This document shows positions 9,796 to 20,323 of a stretch of DNA of 64,000 bases, in pieces. Both the position numbers and the translations under genes were made by a program. How positions within the stretch are numbered: the stretch's first letter is position 1; each line of letters begins with the position of its first letter. The notes under the pieces are model-generated. The model had not been told where the DNA came from and ran no database searches. It saw nothing but the letters and a program-made list of their open reading frames with translations. This DNA is from Lepas anatifera. Taxonomy: Eukaryota > Arthropoda > Thecostraca > Lepadidae. The stretch is taken from positions 62,001 to 126,000 of the forward strand of contig JAOTON010001525.1 in the NCBI GenBank assembly GCA_034440635.1. The letters are read 5' to 3'.

Positions 9796-10986
9796 TCAGG
9801 TAGTGCTGGTTTCTATTTGGGCCACCTGCCTGCACAGGTCTGTGTGCAGGTAGAAGAACATGTAGCCGTCGTGCTGGTTTCCATTGCACAGCACATGCTC
9901 CTCCGAGGTGCAGGTAACACTGCGATCGTCGTAGTGGAACCAGCGCTGCCTACCCAGGCTGTAGACATCTGCCACGTAGTGTCCCGCCTGGGTTGTAGCG
10001 CCGTGGTGGCTGACTAGGCCCACCAGCCGGTAGCTATGGGCGCCGGCCAGGTCCGCTTTTTGATCCTCAGCCGCTGAGCCGTCGTCCTCCGTGCACAGCT
10101 GGGACAGCTGTACCTGTTCGGCGGCGATGTCGGCCGGCTCGCCCTTCTCTTGTGAGCGTCTAATTGTCTCCTGCAGCAGAATCTCCATGTCTCCAACAGC
10201 GCGCGTGGGTCACTCCTCGGCTCCGTCCTGCTCTGTCAGTTTCTCCGAATCGGCGTCAGACATGTGCGGGGGTCCAAATGGCCGCAGCGCCGCCTGTCGC
10301 TTCGGCTCATCCCAGTTCACAGGCGGGCACAGCGAGCCGTACCTGGTGGCGTCCCATCCCGGGGGACGATCGGCGTCCTCCGCCGCGTACTTCTGCAGCG
10401 TCACAAACTTTGATATCTTTACGTTGGTGCGAATCTTCTTTGACTCCTTTCCAATAAACATGTGACGATTCAGCTGTATAATCAGCGTCCTGGGAAATTT
10501 GGATATCTGGGTGGTTACGCTGAACTCGTTGTGCTGACACTTTTCGCAATTCAGCTCGCGTCGGTCGGGCCGCATGGATAGGTGCAGGGCGTCCTGTAAG
10601 GTGGGTACCGTGTCTCTGCCCCGGCGCCGCGGCACGTTAACGAACCAGCTTATGTTGTCTTGTCGCCTCAGCACCGATTCCTGACACTTTGTGCACATGT
10701 AGCTCTCGACGGTCTGGTACTGGAAGTTGTCTCTGACTGGGTTCTTCCGGTCGGCCGGCTGCTTGGGAAAGACCGGTCAGCTGCCGTCCACCTCCTCCTT
10801 GATGGTGTCCAGTAGCCGGAGCAAGAACTCGTTAGCATCCTGCATCTCAGTGCCGTGGAACGCCGAGTCTATCCGAGCGAACACGTGCCGCAGGTCGTTG
10901 AGGTGGCTGGAGACGGAGGTGACGCACGCGCTCTGACGCAGCTCCATAAGGTGGGCGACGGCACACATGGTGCGGCGACGGCACAT
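9796..10986 (-). pseudogene. Ubiquitin-specific protease (USP37/26/29-like), C-terminal half of the catalytic domain, two in-frame stops
   Basis: One uninterrupted minus-strand frame of about 1.19 kb without introns. It encodes the middle and end of a C19 deubiquitinase domain: DANEFLLRLLD, a zinc-binding pair (CTKC ... CEKC), KFPRTLIIQLNR, an insert with a helix resembling a ubiquitin-interacting motif (ILLQETIRRSQE), then the His box (GHYVADVYSLGRQRWFHYDD) and the final GYMFFYLH. The Cys box that should precede it is absent, so the catalytic Cys is not encoded here. Two TGA codons interrupt the frame, at 10777-10779 and 10210-10212. Both are explained by CGA to TGA, the usual outcome of CpG decay of arginine codons. 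No introns plus a downstream AATAAA suggest a 5'-truncated retrocopy; a decayed terminal exon is the alternative. Similarity to USP37 is from memory of motifs. Confidence 0.8.
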
Positions 10987-10989
10987 GGT

Positions 10990-11310
10990 GCGTAAGGACC
11001 CGGCTCCCTGGGAACTCCCAGGAAAAAAGCTAGTTTTTTGTTTTCTCGGCGGCTGCTGGAGTTCCTATTTGGTAGACGTTATCTGTCGCACAGAATATTT
11101 GCACTAGCCAAGTTCTGTCGCAATCCCTGCTTGGCGAATTGGCGGGTTTTTCCACCCCTGGGCACCATTCTCTTTCTCTCGTCATGGAAAATCGAATGAT
11201 GTATGATATTAATATGCTAGGTAAAAACACAAAAATGACCTGACCCGATTTCATGGAATGGGAAAAATCTGGCTATTTACATATAAGAAGCATGTAATAT
11301 TTCATAAGAG
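10990..11310. other. No gene recognised
   Basis: Spacer between the truncated 5' end of the USP-like sequence and the Ty3/gypsy target site. No motif of note. Confidence 0.5.
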
Positions 11311-11315
11311 GCATC
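11311..11315. repeat. Target-site duplication, left copy (GCATC)
   Basis: GCATC immediately before the 5' LTR and again at 21060-21064 immediately after the 3' LTR. A 5-bp duplication is typical of Ty3/gypsy integration and proves that the two LTRs belong to one insertion. Confidence 0.95.
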
Positions 11316-12054
11316 TGTGACAAAGATTTTTGTCAGCCTTTAATTAATTCATAAATTTTAGTATCAATTATTCGACATGATTGTCTCATCTGAATTCATT
11401 ACCCACCAACATGCTCTCGTCAGACTGTGTGCTCAGTCCTGTTCCCATGCACGAGCGTGTGAACGCCGGCGTACCATTCTGTGAACGCCCAGGTTATCTA
11501 AGACGGCTTTTAGTGGTATCAAGCGGCTCGCTCTGATGTCTAATGGACACCTGCGCTGTACTGTACGGCATTGCCTTTGATGTCTCAGAGTCCATCTGAG
11601 TTCCCAGCGACAGTGATAGGCGGCCCCTTTGTCATATGCCGCATGCATTAGTAGCGTCCGTCGGCTGTGACTGAACCTCCGTGTGAAGCCAGGCTTGTTT
11701 CATTAATGTTATCGAGATGTATCCTTAGTATAAGTGCTGCCGCCTTTGATATTAGCCGCCGCCGACGTATATAAACCCCCCGTGTTTTGTCAATAGCAGG
11801 TCAGTATCAAGCCAGTGCCAGTGTTAGCACGAGCCTCAGTGAAACGCTCAGTAGACGCTGTTGTGACAGCGAGTAGATAAATGTAACATTGTGAAGAACT
11901 GTCTTGGTAGAGTGTTTGGTCTAAAAGCTAAGTCATAAAATATATATATATTAAAATCCGAAGAAGCTGCCTGTCTATCGCAAACACAACAAACTAGAGG
12001 TCCTCCATTACGCCACGCACTCACAGCCAGGCCCAAGAACAAGTCTTGGCTACA
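11316..12054 (+). mobile_element. 5' LTR of the intact Ty3/gypsy element (739 bp)
   Basis: Begins TGTGACAAAG and ends TTGGCTACA (TG...CA). Aligned by eye with the 3' LTR (20324-21059), only five substitutions and two small indels separate them, about 0.7% divergence, so the insertion is recent. A TATA box lies at 11768-11775 in a GC-richer stretch, in the position of a U3 promoter. Confidence 0.95.
11768..11775 (+). promoter_or_regulatory. LTR promoter TATA box
   Basis: TATATAAA preceded by CGACG and followed by a C run; the same box is at 20776-20783 in the 3' LTR. It probably starts transcription of the element. Confidence 0.6.
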
Positions 12055-12062
12055 TAATAGCC

Positions 12063-12074
12063 TGGTGCCGTGAC
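12063..12074 (+). promoter_or_regulatory. Primer-binding site, tRNA-His type
   Basis: TGGTGCCGTGAC starts 8 bp after the 5' LTR. It is complementary to the 3' end of animal tRNA-His, which ends ...GTCACGGCA plus CCA. The following bases (TTCGGATT) match the next tRNA segment only loosely. In this class the tRNA primes minus-strand synthesis here. Confidence 0.75.
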
Positions 12075-13112
12075 CTTCGGATTGAATTACATCGGATCAA
12101 GTTACACTCCGAATTTTGCAAGTTTGGATGTTCGTGACCAACTTCAAGTTTCTCTAAGCCACGAGACTCAGAAATATTTTTTGACTTAGCAAGCTTCCAT
12201 CGACCATTCACAACTCTACCAAAACGTCACTTTGAGTCTAAACCATTAGAGACTCAGTTTGTCAACAGAGACCCAACTACCATCTAATTCGCAAGATTCG
12301 CCTCTACAAACACCATTGGCAAGAAAAATTTCGTGTCTAAGTTCAAAAACGGCTGTAAAAGCCATACAACTTTTTCTCAGTAGCCGTCCATACGACGCCG
12401 CCGCCGCTGTTACGCAACCAACCCGCGCTGCAGCCGGCCACCGACGAGACCTGACGTCGCACAGCGCTGCCCGCTCCTACGTCACCGGTTGCATCACTCA
12501 GCCGTAGCTGGACCGCCTGCCCAACACTGGTGATTCATCAGCCGCTACACTAGTCGCCGCGCGCCTAGCACGCTCCACTGCCAGAGGCGTACACAGGAAA
12601 AGAAGTGTGTCAACATCCAACTTTAGTATATACAACCCATATATTTTTGGAATCCGCATGGTCTCAGGAATACTTCTATGTGGTTTTTAGAACTCTACGC
12701 GGGTTCTGAAAAATCTTCATCCAGCTTTAGTCTACCACAACTCATCTAGAACTTCAAGTTTTCTTCAAGTTTCATCAACATCTCTACTAGTACGCCAATT
12801 CTTCGAGTTGTTAGCCGACTTCTCCACTTCAAAAATAGTCTACCACCACTTCAGAAAAAGTTTTTCAACGCTTCCAACAGTTTTTAAACGCTTCCAAAAG
12901 TTTTTCAACGCTTCCAACAGTTTTTCAACGCTTCCAAAAGTTTTTCAACGCTTCCAGCAGTTTTTCAACGCTGCCGATAATTTTTCAACGCCACTAGAAA
13001 TTGTTCGACACATCTCTTCACCGCCATCTGTGCTTCATACAGCAGCCATCACTTCACCATCTCGGCTTCATACAGCAGTCATCGCTTCAAGGCTCACAAG
13101 TAAGGTGATTCC
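12075..13112 (+). other. Long 5' leader of the Ty3/gypsy element
   Basis: About 1 kb between the primer site and the inserted MITE; after the MITE only about 55 bp remain before gag. Small open frames (12259-12507, 12808-13116) show no Gag motifs. The leader contains a seven-fold 20-bp tandem repeat at 12861-13000. It probably holds packaging and translation signals, which cannot be located by eye. Confidence 0.6.
12861..13000 (+). repeat. Seven tandem 20-bp units in the Ty3 leader
   Basis: Units begin exactly every 20 bases (12861, 12881, 12901, 12921, 12941, 12961, 12981) with the consensus TTTTTCAACGCTTCCAAMAG; the last two units are the most diverged. Since 20 is not a multiple of 3, the array is not a protein repeat. 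A role in RNA structure or packaging is conceivable but unproven. Confidence 0.95.
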
Positions 13113-14318
13113 TTAACCTTCGCCCGGGTGGGGGGGTCTTTTTAGACCCCCCTCGGGTTTTTCCGAAGTGACCAAAAAACGGCGGCGCGCAGCGCCGCCA
13201 AACTTGGTCTACCTGTTCCTTCATCCTTTTTACATCTTTCCTGAAAATTTTGGCTCAAGGTCATATTAGGTCAGGTCACCAGGTCAGGTGAAGTGACCTC
13301 ACCTCAAAAATACTTAGGACGGCATAACTAAAAGAAGGGTTGATCGATCAAGTTGAAACTCATACCACATCTTGGGCCCACCAGGAGCTACAACATTTGT
13401 TCCGGGATTTTTGATATTGGTGACCTAAGGTCATGTGCAGAGCATGACCTCCCCATTGACAATGCATGGGGAAAATCACGAAATGAGCTTTTCTCAGTAA
13501 GTATGGATGGAATCAACTTAAAACATCGGTTGCGACTTACTCTTAGCCCATTTCTGAAGCTGATACCAAAATTTTTGACTTGTGACCTTTAAAAGGTCAC
13601 CTTAGGTCAAATAAGCATTTTTTGGTGTTTTTCTCTATAAATTTTGAATAAACTAAAATAGAGCTTTTATTTTGTCACCAAAGTGTTTGTATAGTCACTG
13701 GAAGTCAAATGATATACATCATGACTATACCGGGTCAAGTTGGGTCAGACCGTTGACCTGGGTCAGGTCAAATTCTTAAATTTGACCTGGCATAGCAATA
13801 TCATATATCATTCGATTTGTATTGACGAGAGGATTTCAATGGTGCATAAACTATGGCTGTATCTTGTTTGGTTTGGAAGCTATTAGCGAAAAAGTAAACG
13901 CCCTTATGCATGGGTGGCTATGGACATTCCCAAGAATATGCCCAATATTTAGTGACCTGTAGCTCCCTAGGCTTTGACCTGACACGAAAATGAATGCCAC
14001 TGTAATGAAAGCACATCTCAAGAGCTTTCGAATGGTGTTAGAAAAATGTTTCTAGCTATCATAGTTTCTGAGATATAGGAGGTTTTCTTAGTACACCTCA
14101 TATTAGCGATTTTGACCTATTTTGACCTCTGGTGACCTTGATATTGACCTGACAAGAAAAATGACCGAAGTATTTTCGATATCATTTTCAAAGAGCTTTC
14201 GATTGCCGTTTTGCGCTTTTTTCTAGCTCTCCTAGTTTTTGAGATCGTGGGGGGGGGTCTTTTTTAGCCCCCCACCAGGGCGAAGGTGGCTCGTACCCGC
14301 CACCGGGGCAAGGGTTAA
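13113..14318 (+). mobile_element. TTAA-flanked MITE, subfamily I, inserted in the Ty3 leader (1206 bp)
   Basis: Bounded by TTAA at 13113-13116 and 14315-14318. Ends are inverted repeats: TTAACCTTCGCCCGGGTGG on the left, TTAACCCTTGCCCCGGTGG read inward from the right. Inside each end is a GC-rich palindromic block (GGGGGGTC..GACCCCCC) and a GCGGCGCGCAGCGCCGC palindrome. The interior has no coding frame but many AGGTCA/TGACCT words. TTAA duplication with CC-starting ends is the signature of piggyBac-type transposition; no transposase is encoded. It sits inside the young Ty3 element and must be younger still. Related pieces: 22898-23201, 28616-29165 and 34600-35455. Confidence 0.85.
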
Positions 14319-14373
14319 CCTTTCCTTAAAAAACTGTTGAATTTTCACCGGCTTATTGCATTTGTTTGAAAAT

Positions 14374-15462
14374 ATGGCTACTGCAGTTGAACATACTTTG
14401 ATTGATACTATGCGAGACATCTCGATGGAGATCCGAGTTCAAGGTCTTACGCAACATGTAAGATCATTTTCTGGAGAAAGCTCCAACAAATTTCATGAAT
14501 GGGCTAGGGATATGGATTCAATCGCCTGTACCGCCGATGACAAGCGGATGATAATTTTGGCAACCCGAACATTAAGTGGACCCGCAGGGAAATTCGCCTG
14601 CAGATTACTAACTGAAAATCCAAATCTCAAATGGCTGGAACTAAGAAAAGAGTTGAGGGACAGATATAGCGATCTGAAGGATCCATACTGCGCGCGCGAA
14701 AAGTTACAAAAGGTTAGGCAAAAGAAAGGCGAACTCATGCAAAATTTTGCTGAACGTCTCCAGGACGTTGCTAGTGAAGTTTTCAACAACCCAAACAGTG
14801 CCGATTCCCAAAGAACTTTGGTAGAAATCTTTCAAAAGGGTGTAAATGATGACCGACTTGCACGAGCATTGATCCGGCAGAAATTTGCAACACTTCAGGA
14901 GGCTGTCAAATTTGCAAGTGACGAGCAGCAAACGGATCGAACCTTTGAGCTCTGTAGAGGTAAATCAGATGTAGAGGAACCGATGGAAATAGACGTAGTT
15001 CGAAATGATACTCAAACGGATAGGATCGATAAGTTAGAAAAGTGTCTTTCGGATGTTGGCTAAAAAATAGACAAGTTAGCTAAAACGGTAGGCAAACATC
15101 AAAGAGCTGGACCTCCCAGTTCACCCCAAAATCACAGTCAACCCCCACCTCGACGTCCATACCAGGGACCACCTCAAAATCAACGCCATTTTCAGGCGCC
15201 TCCACAAAACAATCGCCAGTTTCAACGGCAATCTCAACCAAATCATTGGCAAAAGCAGCTTCAGAATCAGCATCAAAGGACTCACTTTCAGAGTCAACAG
15301 ACTGCCCCAACCGGTGCAGGACCAAATGAGCCACCCCGAAGGTATCAATGGACCCATGATGGCCGCCCAATTTGTGCCTTTTGTGAGAAGATTGGACATA
15401 CCCAACGTGTATGTAGAGCAAAACAAGCCGCATTCTCTGGCCCTCAACAGCCGGAAAACTGA
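14374..15462 (+). pseudogene. gag: Ty3/gypsy gag with one internal stop
   Basis: The ATG at 14374 is the first good start after the leader and begins MATAVEHTLIDTMRD. The frame encodes a capsid-like region (SFSGESSNKFHEWARDMDSI, LRKELRDRYSDL, MQNFAERLQDVASE). It then meets TAA at 15061-15063, resumes in the same frame through a Gln/Pro-rich linker and reaches a perfect CX2CX4HX4C zinc knuckle (CAFCEKIGHTQRVC) near 15379-15420, ending TGA at 15460-15462. The single TAA could be one point mutation or a leaky stop; nothing around it marks a readthrough signal. The nucleocapsid half would be lost without readthrough. Confidence 0.85.
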
Positions 15463-15956
15463 ACAGTCCATCTGTTGTCGGGACCGGACAGACGGAAAAC
15501 CTAGAAACCCCAGGTCCCAGGGACAATATCGCCAGAATTTTTATTAAACGTGACACCCCCATGTGTTGGATTTACCTCGGAAACCGTAAAGCGTACACTC
15601 TTGTAGACACAGGTGCTGATATTTCGATCGTGTCGCAGGAATTTTTTGATAAAATCTCGTCCAAGCACGTTTCGGACTTCTCCAAAAATTGTGCCCCTCT
15701 TGAATCTGTTACAGGACACAAGCTCAAAAACTTTGGCACAGCGACACTACCAGTTGAAGTTTCAAAATTTTGTAGGAAGTTCAAATTCCAAATTGTGAAA
15801 GGTCTAAAGCATGCTTGCATCTTAGGTAATGATTTCCTTAGTGAATTTGGTGTCAAGTTAGATTTCGGCAAGAAGACGATGAACATTCATAACAGCGTGA
15901 TCCCTTTGAGGCCCCAACATCTAAACTGCCAATCAGTCACCTCATTGGTAAGATAA
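15417..15956 (+). pseudogene. pol: Ty3/gypsy pol, protease part, ending at an in-frame stop
   Basis: The pol frame opens at 15417 (after TAG at 15414) and overlaps the end of gag by 46 bp in the -1 frame, the usual arrangement for -1 frameshift expression. Just before the gag stop lies GGAAAAC (15453-15459); its A-site half is slippery but its P-site half is poor, so the exact shift site is open. The retropepsin active site VDTGADISIV is near 15603-15632. TAA at 15954-15956 then interrupts pol between protease and reverse transcriptase; the same frame continues directly afterwards. Confidence 0.8.
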
Positions 15957-18900
15957 CCGGAAAAGACAACAATTCCAGCACAATCGTACGTGGAAGTTCC
16001 AGCGTACGTAAATCGCGTCCAACTGATTGATCAAGACTGCGTGATCCAACCATTGAGTAATACGCCATACTTCTGTGACGAACCTGGACTCATACTACTC
16101 AACTCAGTGAGTAAACCCAATGAGAAAGGTCACCTGCCAGCTGTGATTGTGAATACCACAACACGTGATCACACGCTGCCTTCCAGACAAGTCATAGGAC
16201 TTGCAGAGGTGCTAGATGCATCCGAAATCAACGCTGTTGAGCAGAGTGAACCGAGTCAGCCAAATAAACCAAATGAGCAGGTTAACGTAACTTCAAAAGT
16301 AGAATTGAACCCCGCCATGAAGATTCAAAAAGCTGACCTCACTCACGTCCCGGAACATCAGAAAAATCAAATTGAACAACTCATTGAACGCAATTCAGAC
16401 CTTTTTGCCAAAAGCGAGACTGATTTAGGCCGTACCGATCTGGTTACCATGAAAATTGACACTGGAAACAATGCTCCGATCAAACAGCGACCTTATCGTC
16501 TGCCGTTTAGCCAAAGGCAAATGGTAGAAAACCACATTGATGGACTTCTAAAAGCAGGAGTCATTCAACCAAGCCAGAGCCCCTGGGCCAGTCCAATAGT
16601 CATCGTAGACAAAAAGGACGGTGGAAAGCGTAACTGCGTGGATTATCGGAAACTTAACCAGGTTACCGTTAAAAATAGCTACCCTCTTCCGCGTATTGAT
16701 GATATCTTAGCATCGCTTGAAGGATCACAGTACTTCACCTCTTTAGACCTGAAAAGTGGTTATTGGCAAATTGCCATGGCAGATCAGGACTCAATTGACA
16801 AAACTGCTTTTACATGTTTTTTGGGACTTTATTCTTGGAATGTTCTTCCTTTTGGATTGACAAATGCTCCTGCACTATTTTCGGAACTCATGAACAAAGT
16901 TTTGCAAGGCATACACCACAAATATGCCATCGCGTATATCGATGATGTCATCATAGTCTCAAAAACGTTTGAAGAGCATCTAGAACACATCGAGGACGTG
17001 TTCAACAGGCTGCGTAAGTCAGGCCTCAAGCTCAAAATGTCAAAATGCGATTTCCTCAAACAGGAAGTGAAACACCTTGGACATGTAGTCTCAGCAAGTG
17101 GCATTCAGCCGGAAAAGTCTAAAGTAGAAGTCATCAGAGACCTCAAAGCACCTACAACAGTCAAAGGTGTACGGTCATTCATTGGAATGTGTTCATACTA
17201 CCGTAGGTTTATCCAAAATTTTGCAAAAATTGCGAAACCCCTGACGGAATTGACAAAGAAAAATGCACGTTTCCACTGGACCGACGAATGTCAGGAATCG
17301 TTTGACACTTTGAAATTAGCTTTGACTGATGCCCCCATTTTGGCCTACCCAGATACTGGAAAACCGTACAAATTGTACACCGACGCGTCGAAACATTCGA
17401 TTGGAGCTGCCCTTGCTCAAGAAACTGACCAGGGTGAACGTGTGATACAATACGTATCTCATCAGCTCAACAAATCCCAACTCAATTGGCCTGTCATAGA
17501 AAAGGAAGGATACGCTATCGTGTATGCCGTGCAAAAGCTCCGTCCATACCTGCTTGGTTCAAAATTTACAATTATGACAGACCACAAACCGTTGAAACAT
17601 TTGTTCACTGCAGAGATGAGAAATCCAAGAATTCAACGCTGGGCAATTATTATCGACGAATACGGATGCGACATCCAATATGTCACAGGTAGACAGAATA
17701 CTGTGGCCGATAGCCTCTCCAGATTGGAACCTCAGAAAGATGAACCCATGGATATAAACATCATAGACTCCGATCATGCACCCCGTGTTGAGTTGGATTC
17801 CACGGTAGAACCGTGCCCCTCTGATGCAAATGCAGACCCAAAGGAGAAATTCCAGGAATTTCTTGCGAAACATCCAGATCTAGAAACCCTCCAGAGCGAG
17901 GATGAAGAGATTCAGAAGATTATCAAAATCTTGAAAGACCCAGCCGATCCAAATCACAATGATGTTGCTAAACATTATGTAGTGCTAGATAGTATACTGT
18001 ATCGTATTACAGATACTTCGAAATGTACCCCTCATCCCGGCCTTCAACTGTGTATCCCAAAATTTCTGCAAAAACCGTTAGTTGAAGAAATTCATTCAGG
18101 TTATTTTGGCGGTCATTTAGGAATTGACAAAACATACGATAAGCTTCGATCTCGTTATTATTGGTCAGGCATGTATCGTGACGTGGTGAATCATCTGAAA
18201 ATTTGTGTAGCGTGTAACATGCGGAAACTCAGAAAACAACGACCGCCCCTTCAGGACATGCAAATCCCGAAATATCCATTCGAAATGATAGCGATCGATA
18301 CTTGTGGTCCGTTCCCTCAGAGTTACAATGGAAATCGGTTTATTATTAACATAGTTGATCTATTTTCTGGTTGGCCCGAGTCGTTCGCCACTGATTCCAA
18401 AAGCGCAGAAACAGTCGCTCAAATACTCATCGAACACATCATCCCTCGACACTCATGCCCCCGTGTCATTGTTTCCGACAATGGAACAGAATTTTGTAAC
18501 GTAGTAATGGACCAAATTTCGACATTCTTTAATATCAAACACATTAGGACATCTGTTTATCATCCCCAGTCAAACGGACGTTGTGAAAGGTACCATCGTG
18601 TTCAAAATGATATGTTGGCAAAGTTAGTGAGTAAAAACCAGCGCGACTGGGATACAAAGCTTCCTTCAATTCTTTCGGCCTATCGTACTGCCAAAAACGA
18701 AACTACAAAACACAGCCCTTTCTATGTTTTGCATGGACGTGACCCTGTGTTGCCAATGGACACACTATTGTCACCCAAGTATAGGTACCAAGGCGAATAT
18801 TATGTCCCCACCATGCTAGAAAATCTTAGTCGTGCATACCATGAAGTTCGGCATAATTTATCCCTCGGACACGAAAAGAATAAATTGTACTATGATCGAA

Positions 18901-19883
18901 AAGCACAACCTGTACAATTCAAAGTTGGTGATATGGTGTACTTTCGTGATCCCTCCACAGTCCCTGGCTCTACAACAAAATTAACCTCTCATTGGAAGCC
19001 ATACTATCGTGTAGTAAAAGCGCTCAGTGATGTTACTTTCGTTGTCAAACACCAACTAGAAGGTGGAACAAAAACGGTAAACGCTCAAAATCTCAGACGT
19101 GCTGACCCCAACACACCGTGGTGTAACATTTCGAACGAACCAACCCATATTAATCAGAAGCACGAAGAAAAATCGAAGTCTCAGATCCCAATCAGAATTC
19201 AGCCCCCACGAAGTTCAAAATTATCTTATGATGATGAAATGGATGTAACGCCTTTGCCAGTCAGATTCTCGGAACCCGCGCCATCTGATACTCAATTCAA
19301 TACTAGTTCTGGCAATTCAAAATCCGATGTACCCTCTGAAGATGAGGATGATATTCCGCTGTCAAGGTTGGCGAAACGGATGCATAACCCTACCTCAGAC
19401 GAGGAGGATGACATTCCTTTGGCAAAATTAGCCAAACAGATTCAAGAAGAGAGAGAAAGGGAGTCAAAACGTAGCTTAGAATCTCCAATACCGGAGGAAA
19501 AAAGAGTTTGTGAACCATTGGATTCGGATCTCAATCCAGATGCAACCACATACGTGCCGGTCAAGCGCGACCGCGACATAGAATCAGAAGATTCTGAAGA
19601 TGATTGTCCCCCAAATAAAGTCATCGCTGCAGATGACTCGTCTGATTCAGAAATATCAGACATTGAGGGTACAAATGTAGATACTTTAGATATAGATATT
19701 GTACAGTGTAGAAATGTCACTAAGAATAGTGTCAATACATGCAGCAAATGTAATGTATCTGAGGAAACGTCAAGTTCCTCTCTGAATACTGAACAGAAGA
19801 TGGAACTGTTCAAAATGTTTAGCATGAACATGGCAAATATCAGCCAAAAGATGGAAAATATGGCTGCCATGTTGTTAAAGTAG
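15957..19883 (+). CDS. pol: Ty3/gypsy pol: RT, RNase H, integrase and an acidic C-terminal extension
   Basis: An uninterrupted frame of about 1,300 codons; it is the continuation of pol after the stop at 15954, so no true start codon is expected (an ORF call at 15990 would use GTG). Order: RT (SLDLKSGYWQ, LPFGLTNAPA, catalytic YIDD at 16935-16946), RNase H (LYTDASKHSIGAAL, IEKEGYAIVYA, MTDHKPL, QNTVADSLSRL), integrase zinc finger (HSGYFGGHLG ... CVACNMRK), DDE core (Asp in AIDTCGP, Asp in VSDNGTEF, Glu in GRCERYH), and a GPY-like module (VGDMVYFRD ... WKPYYRVV). A tail of roughly 245 residues follows, acidic and Ser-rich, with a duplicated DDIPL(S/A)(R/K)LAK motif and a Met-rich C-terminal helix. 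All catalytic residues are present. Confidence 0.95.
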   Translation, partial: PEKTTIPAQSYVEVPAYVNRVQLIDQDCVIQPLSNTPYFCDEPGLILLNSVSKPNEKGHLPAVIVNTTTRDHTLPSRQVIGLAEVLDASEINAVEQSEPSQPNKPNEQVNVTSKVELNPAMKIQKADLTHVPEHQKNQIEQLIERNSDLFAKSETDLGRTDLVTMKIDTGNNAPIKQRPYRLPFSQRQMVENHIDGLLKAGVIQPSQSPWASPIVIVDKKDGGKRNCVDYRKLNQVTVKNSYPLPRIDDILASLEGSQYFTSLDLKSGYWQIAMADQDSIDKTAFTCFLGLYSWNVLPFGLTNAPALFSELMNKVLQGIHHKYAIAYIDDVIIVSKTFEEHLEHIEDVFNRLRKSGLKLKMSKCDFLKQEVKHLGHVVSASGIQPEKSKVEVIRDLKAPTTVKGVRSFIGMCSYYRRFIQNFAKIAKPLTELTKKNARFHWTDECQESFDTLKLALTDAPILAYPDTGKPYKLYTDASKHSIGAALAQETDQGERVIQYVSHQLNKSQLNWPVIEKEGYAIVYAVQKLRPYLLGSKFTIMTDHKPLKHLFTAEMRNPRIQRWAIIIDEYGCDIQYVTGRQNTVADSLSRLEPQKDEPMDINIIDSDHAPRVELDSTVEPCPSDANADPKEKFQEFLAKHPDLETLQSEDEEIQKIIKILKDPADPNHNDVAKHYVVLDSILYRITDTSKCTPHPGLQLCIPKFLQKPLVEEIHSGYFGGHLGIDKTYDKLRSRYYWSGMYRDVVNHLKICVACNMRKLRKQRPPLQDMQIPKYPFEMIAIDTCGPFPQSYNGNRFIINIVDLFSGWPESFATDSKSAETVAQILIEHIIPRHSCPRVIVSDNGTEFCNVVMDQISTFFNIKHIRTSVYHPQSNGRCERYHRVQNDMLAKLVSKNQRDWDTKLPSILSAYRTAKNETTKHSPFYVLHGRDPVLPMDTLLSPKYRYQGEYYVPTMLENLSRAYHEVRHNLSLGHEKNKLYYDRKAQPVQFKVGDMVYFRDPSTVPGSTTKLTSHWKPYYRVVKALSDVTFVVKHQLEGGTKTVNAQNLRRADPNTPWCNISNEPTHINQKHEEKSKSQIPIRIQPPRSSKLSYDDEMDVTPLPVRFSEPAPSDTQFNTSSGNSKSDVPSEDEDDIPLSRLAKRMHNPTSDEEDDIPLAKLAKQIQEERERESKRSLESPIPEEKRVCEPLDSDLNPDATTYVPVKRDRDIESEDSEDDCPPNKVIAADDSSDSEISDIEGTNVDTLDIDIVQCRNVTKNSVNTCSKCNVSEETSSSSLNTEQKMELFKMFSMNMANISQKMENMAAMLLK

Positions 19884-20323
19884 TATGTGATAACGTAATT
19901 AGTTGGATTCTTCACCTAAAAGTGAAATGAGTACTTTGAGATAACCGGATTATCAGATACTGGATGAAATGGATTCATTAACTGGATAATGGCGATTTGA
20001 CAAGATGTCAAATAACGATCAGAAGAAGCCACAAATGGTTAGAAGGCCATGCTTAGGTTCTGTTTTAGCGTAAGTTACAATAAGTTTCAAGTGTTTAAAT
20101 GTGTGTTCTCTGTATGTTGCGGATGAGAATTATGTTTTGGATCGTGTGTTTAGTATTGTAAACCCTGTATGCATGTTTTGAGACTATGTATTTGGTATTG
20201 CTCACTTGAAATGAGCATGTAATCAGCTTATTTGTATTCATAAGTTGATGGGAAATGAACCAGAGGAAACGAAAATTTTGGATGATTATCCGAAATTTCA
20301 TTTGAAAGGACCTCGCGCTGTGA
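19884..20323 (+). other. 3' untranslated part of the Ty3 element
   Basis: About 440 bp between pol and the 3' LTR, without coding signal. The expected polypurine tract is weak; TTGAAAGGA near 20302-20310 is the best purine run, but it is not adjacent to the LTR. Confidence 0.5.

Noticed and set aside
10777..10779. TGA as selenocysteine in the USP-like sequence
   Set aside because: USPs are not selenoproteins, no SECIS-like element was seen, and a second TGA with the same CGA explanation favours decay.
12861..13000. CRISPR-like array
   Set aside because: Units are contiguous 20-bp tandem repeats with no spacers, in a eukaryotic retrotransposon leader.
13353..13592. 79-codon frame inside the MITE in the Ty3 leader
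   Set aside because: Not open in the related copy at 34600 or the start of 22898; the interior of these elements appears non-coding.
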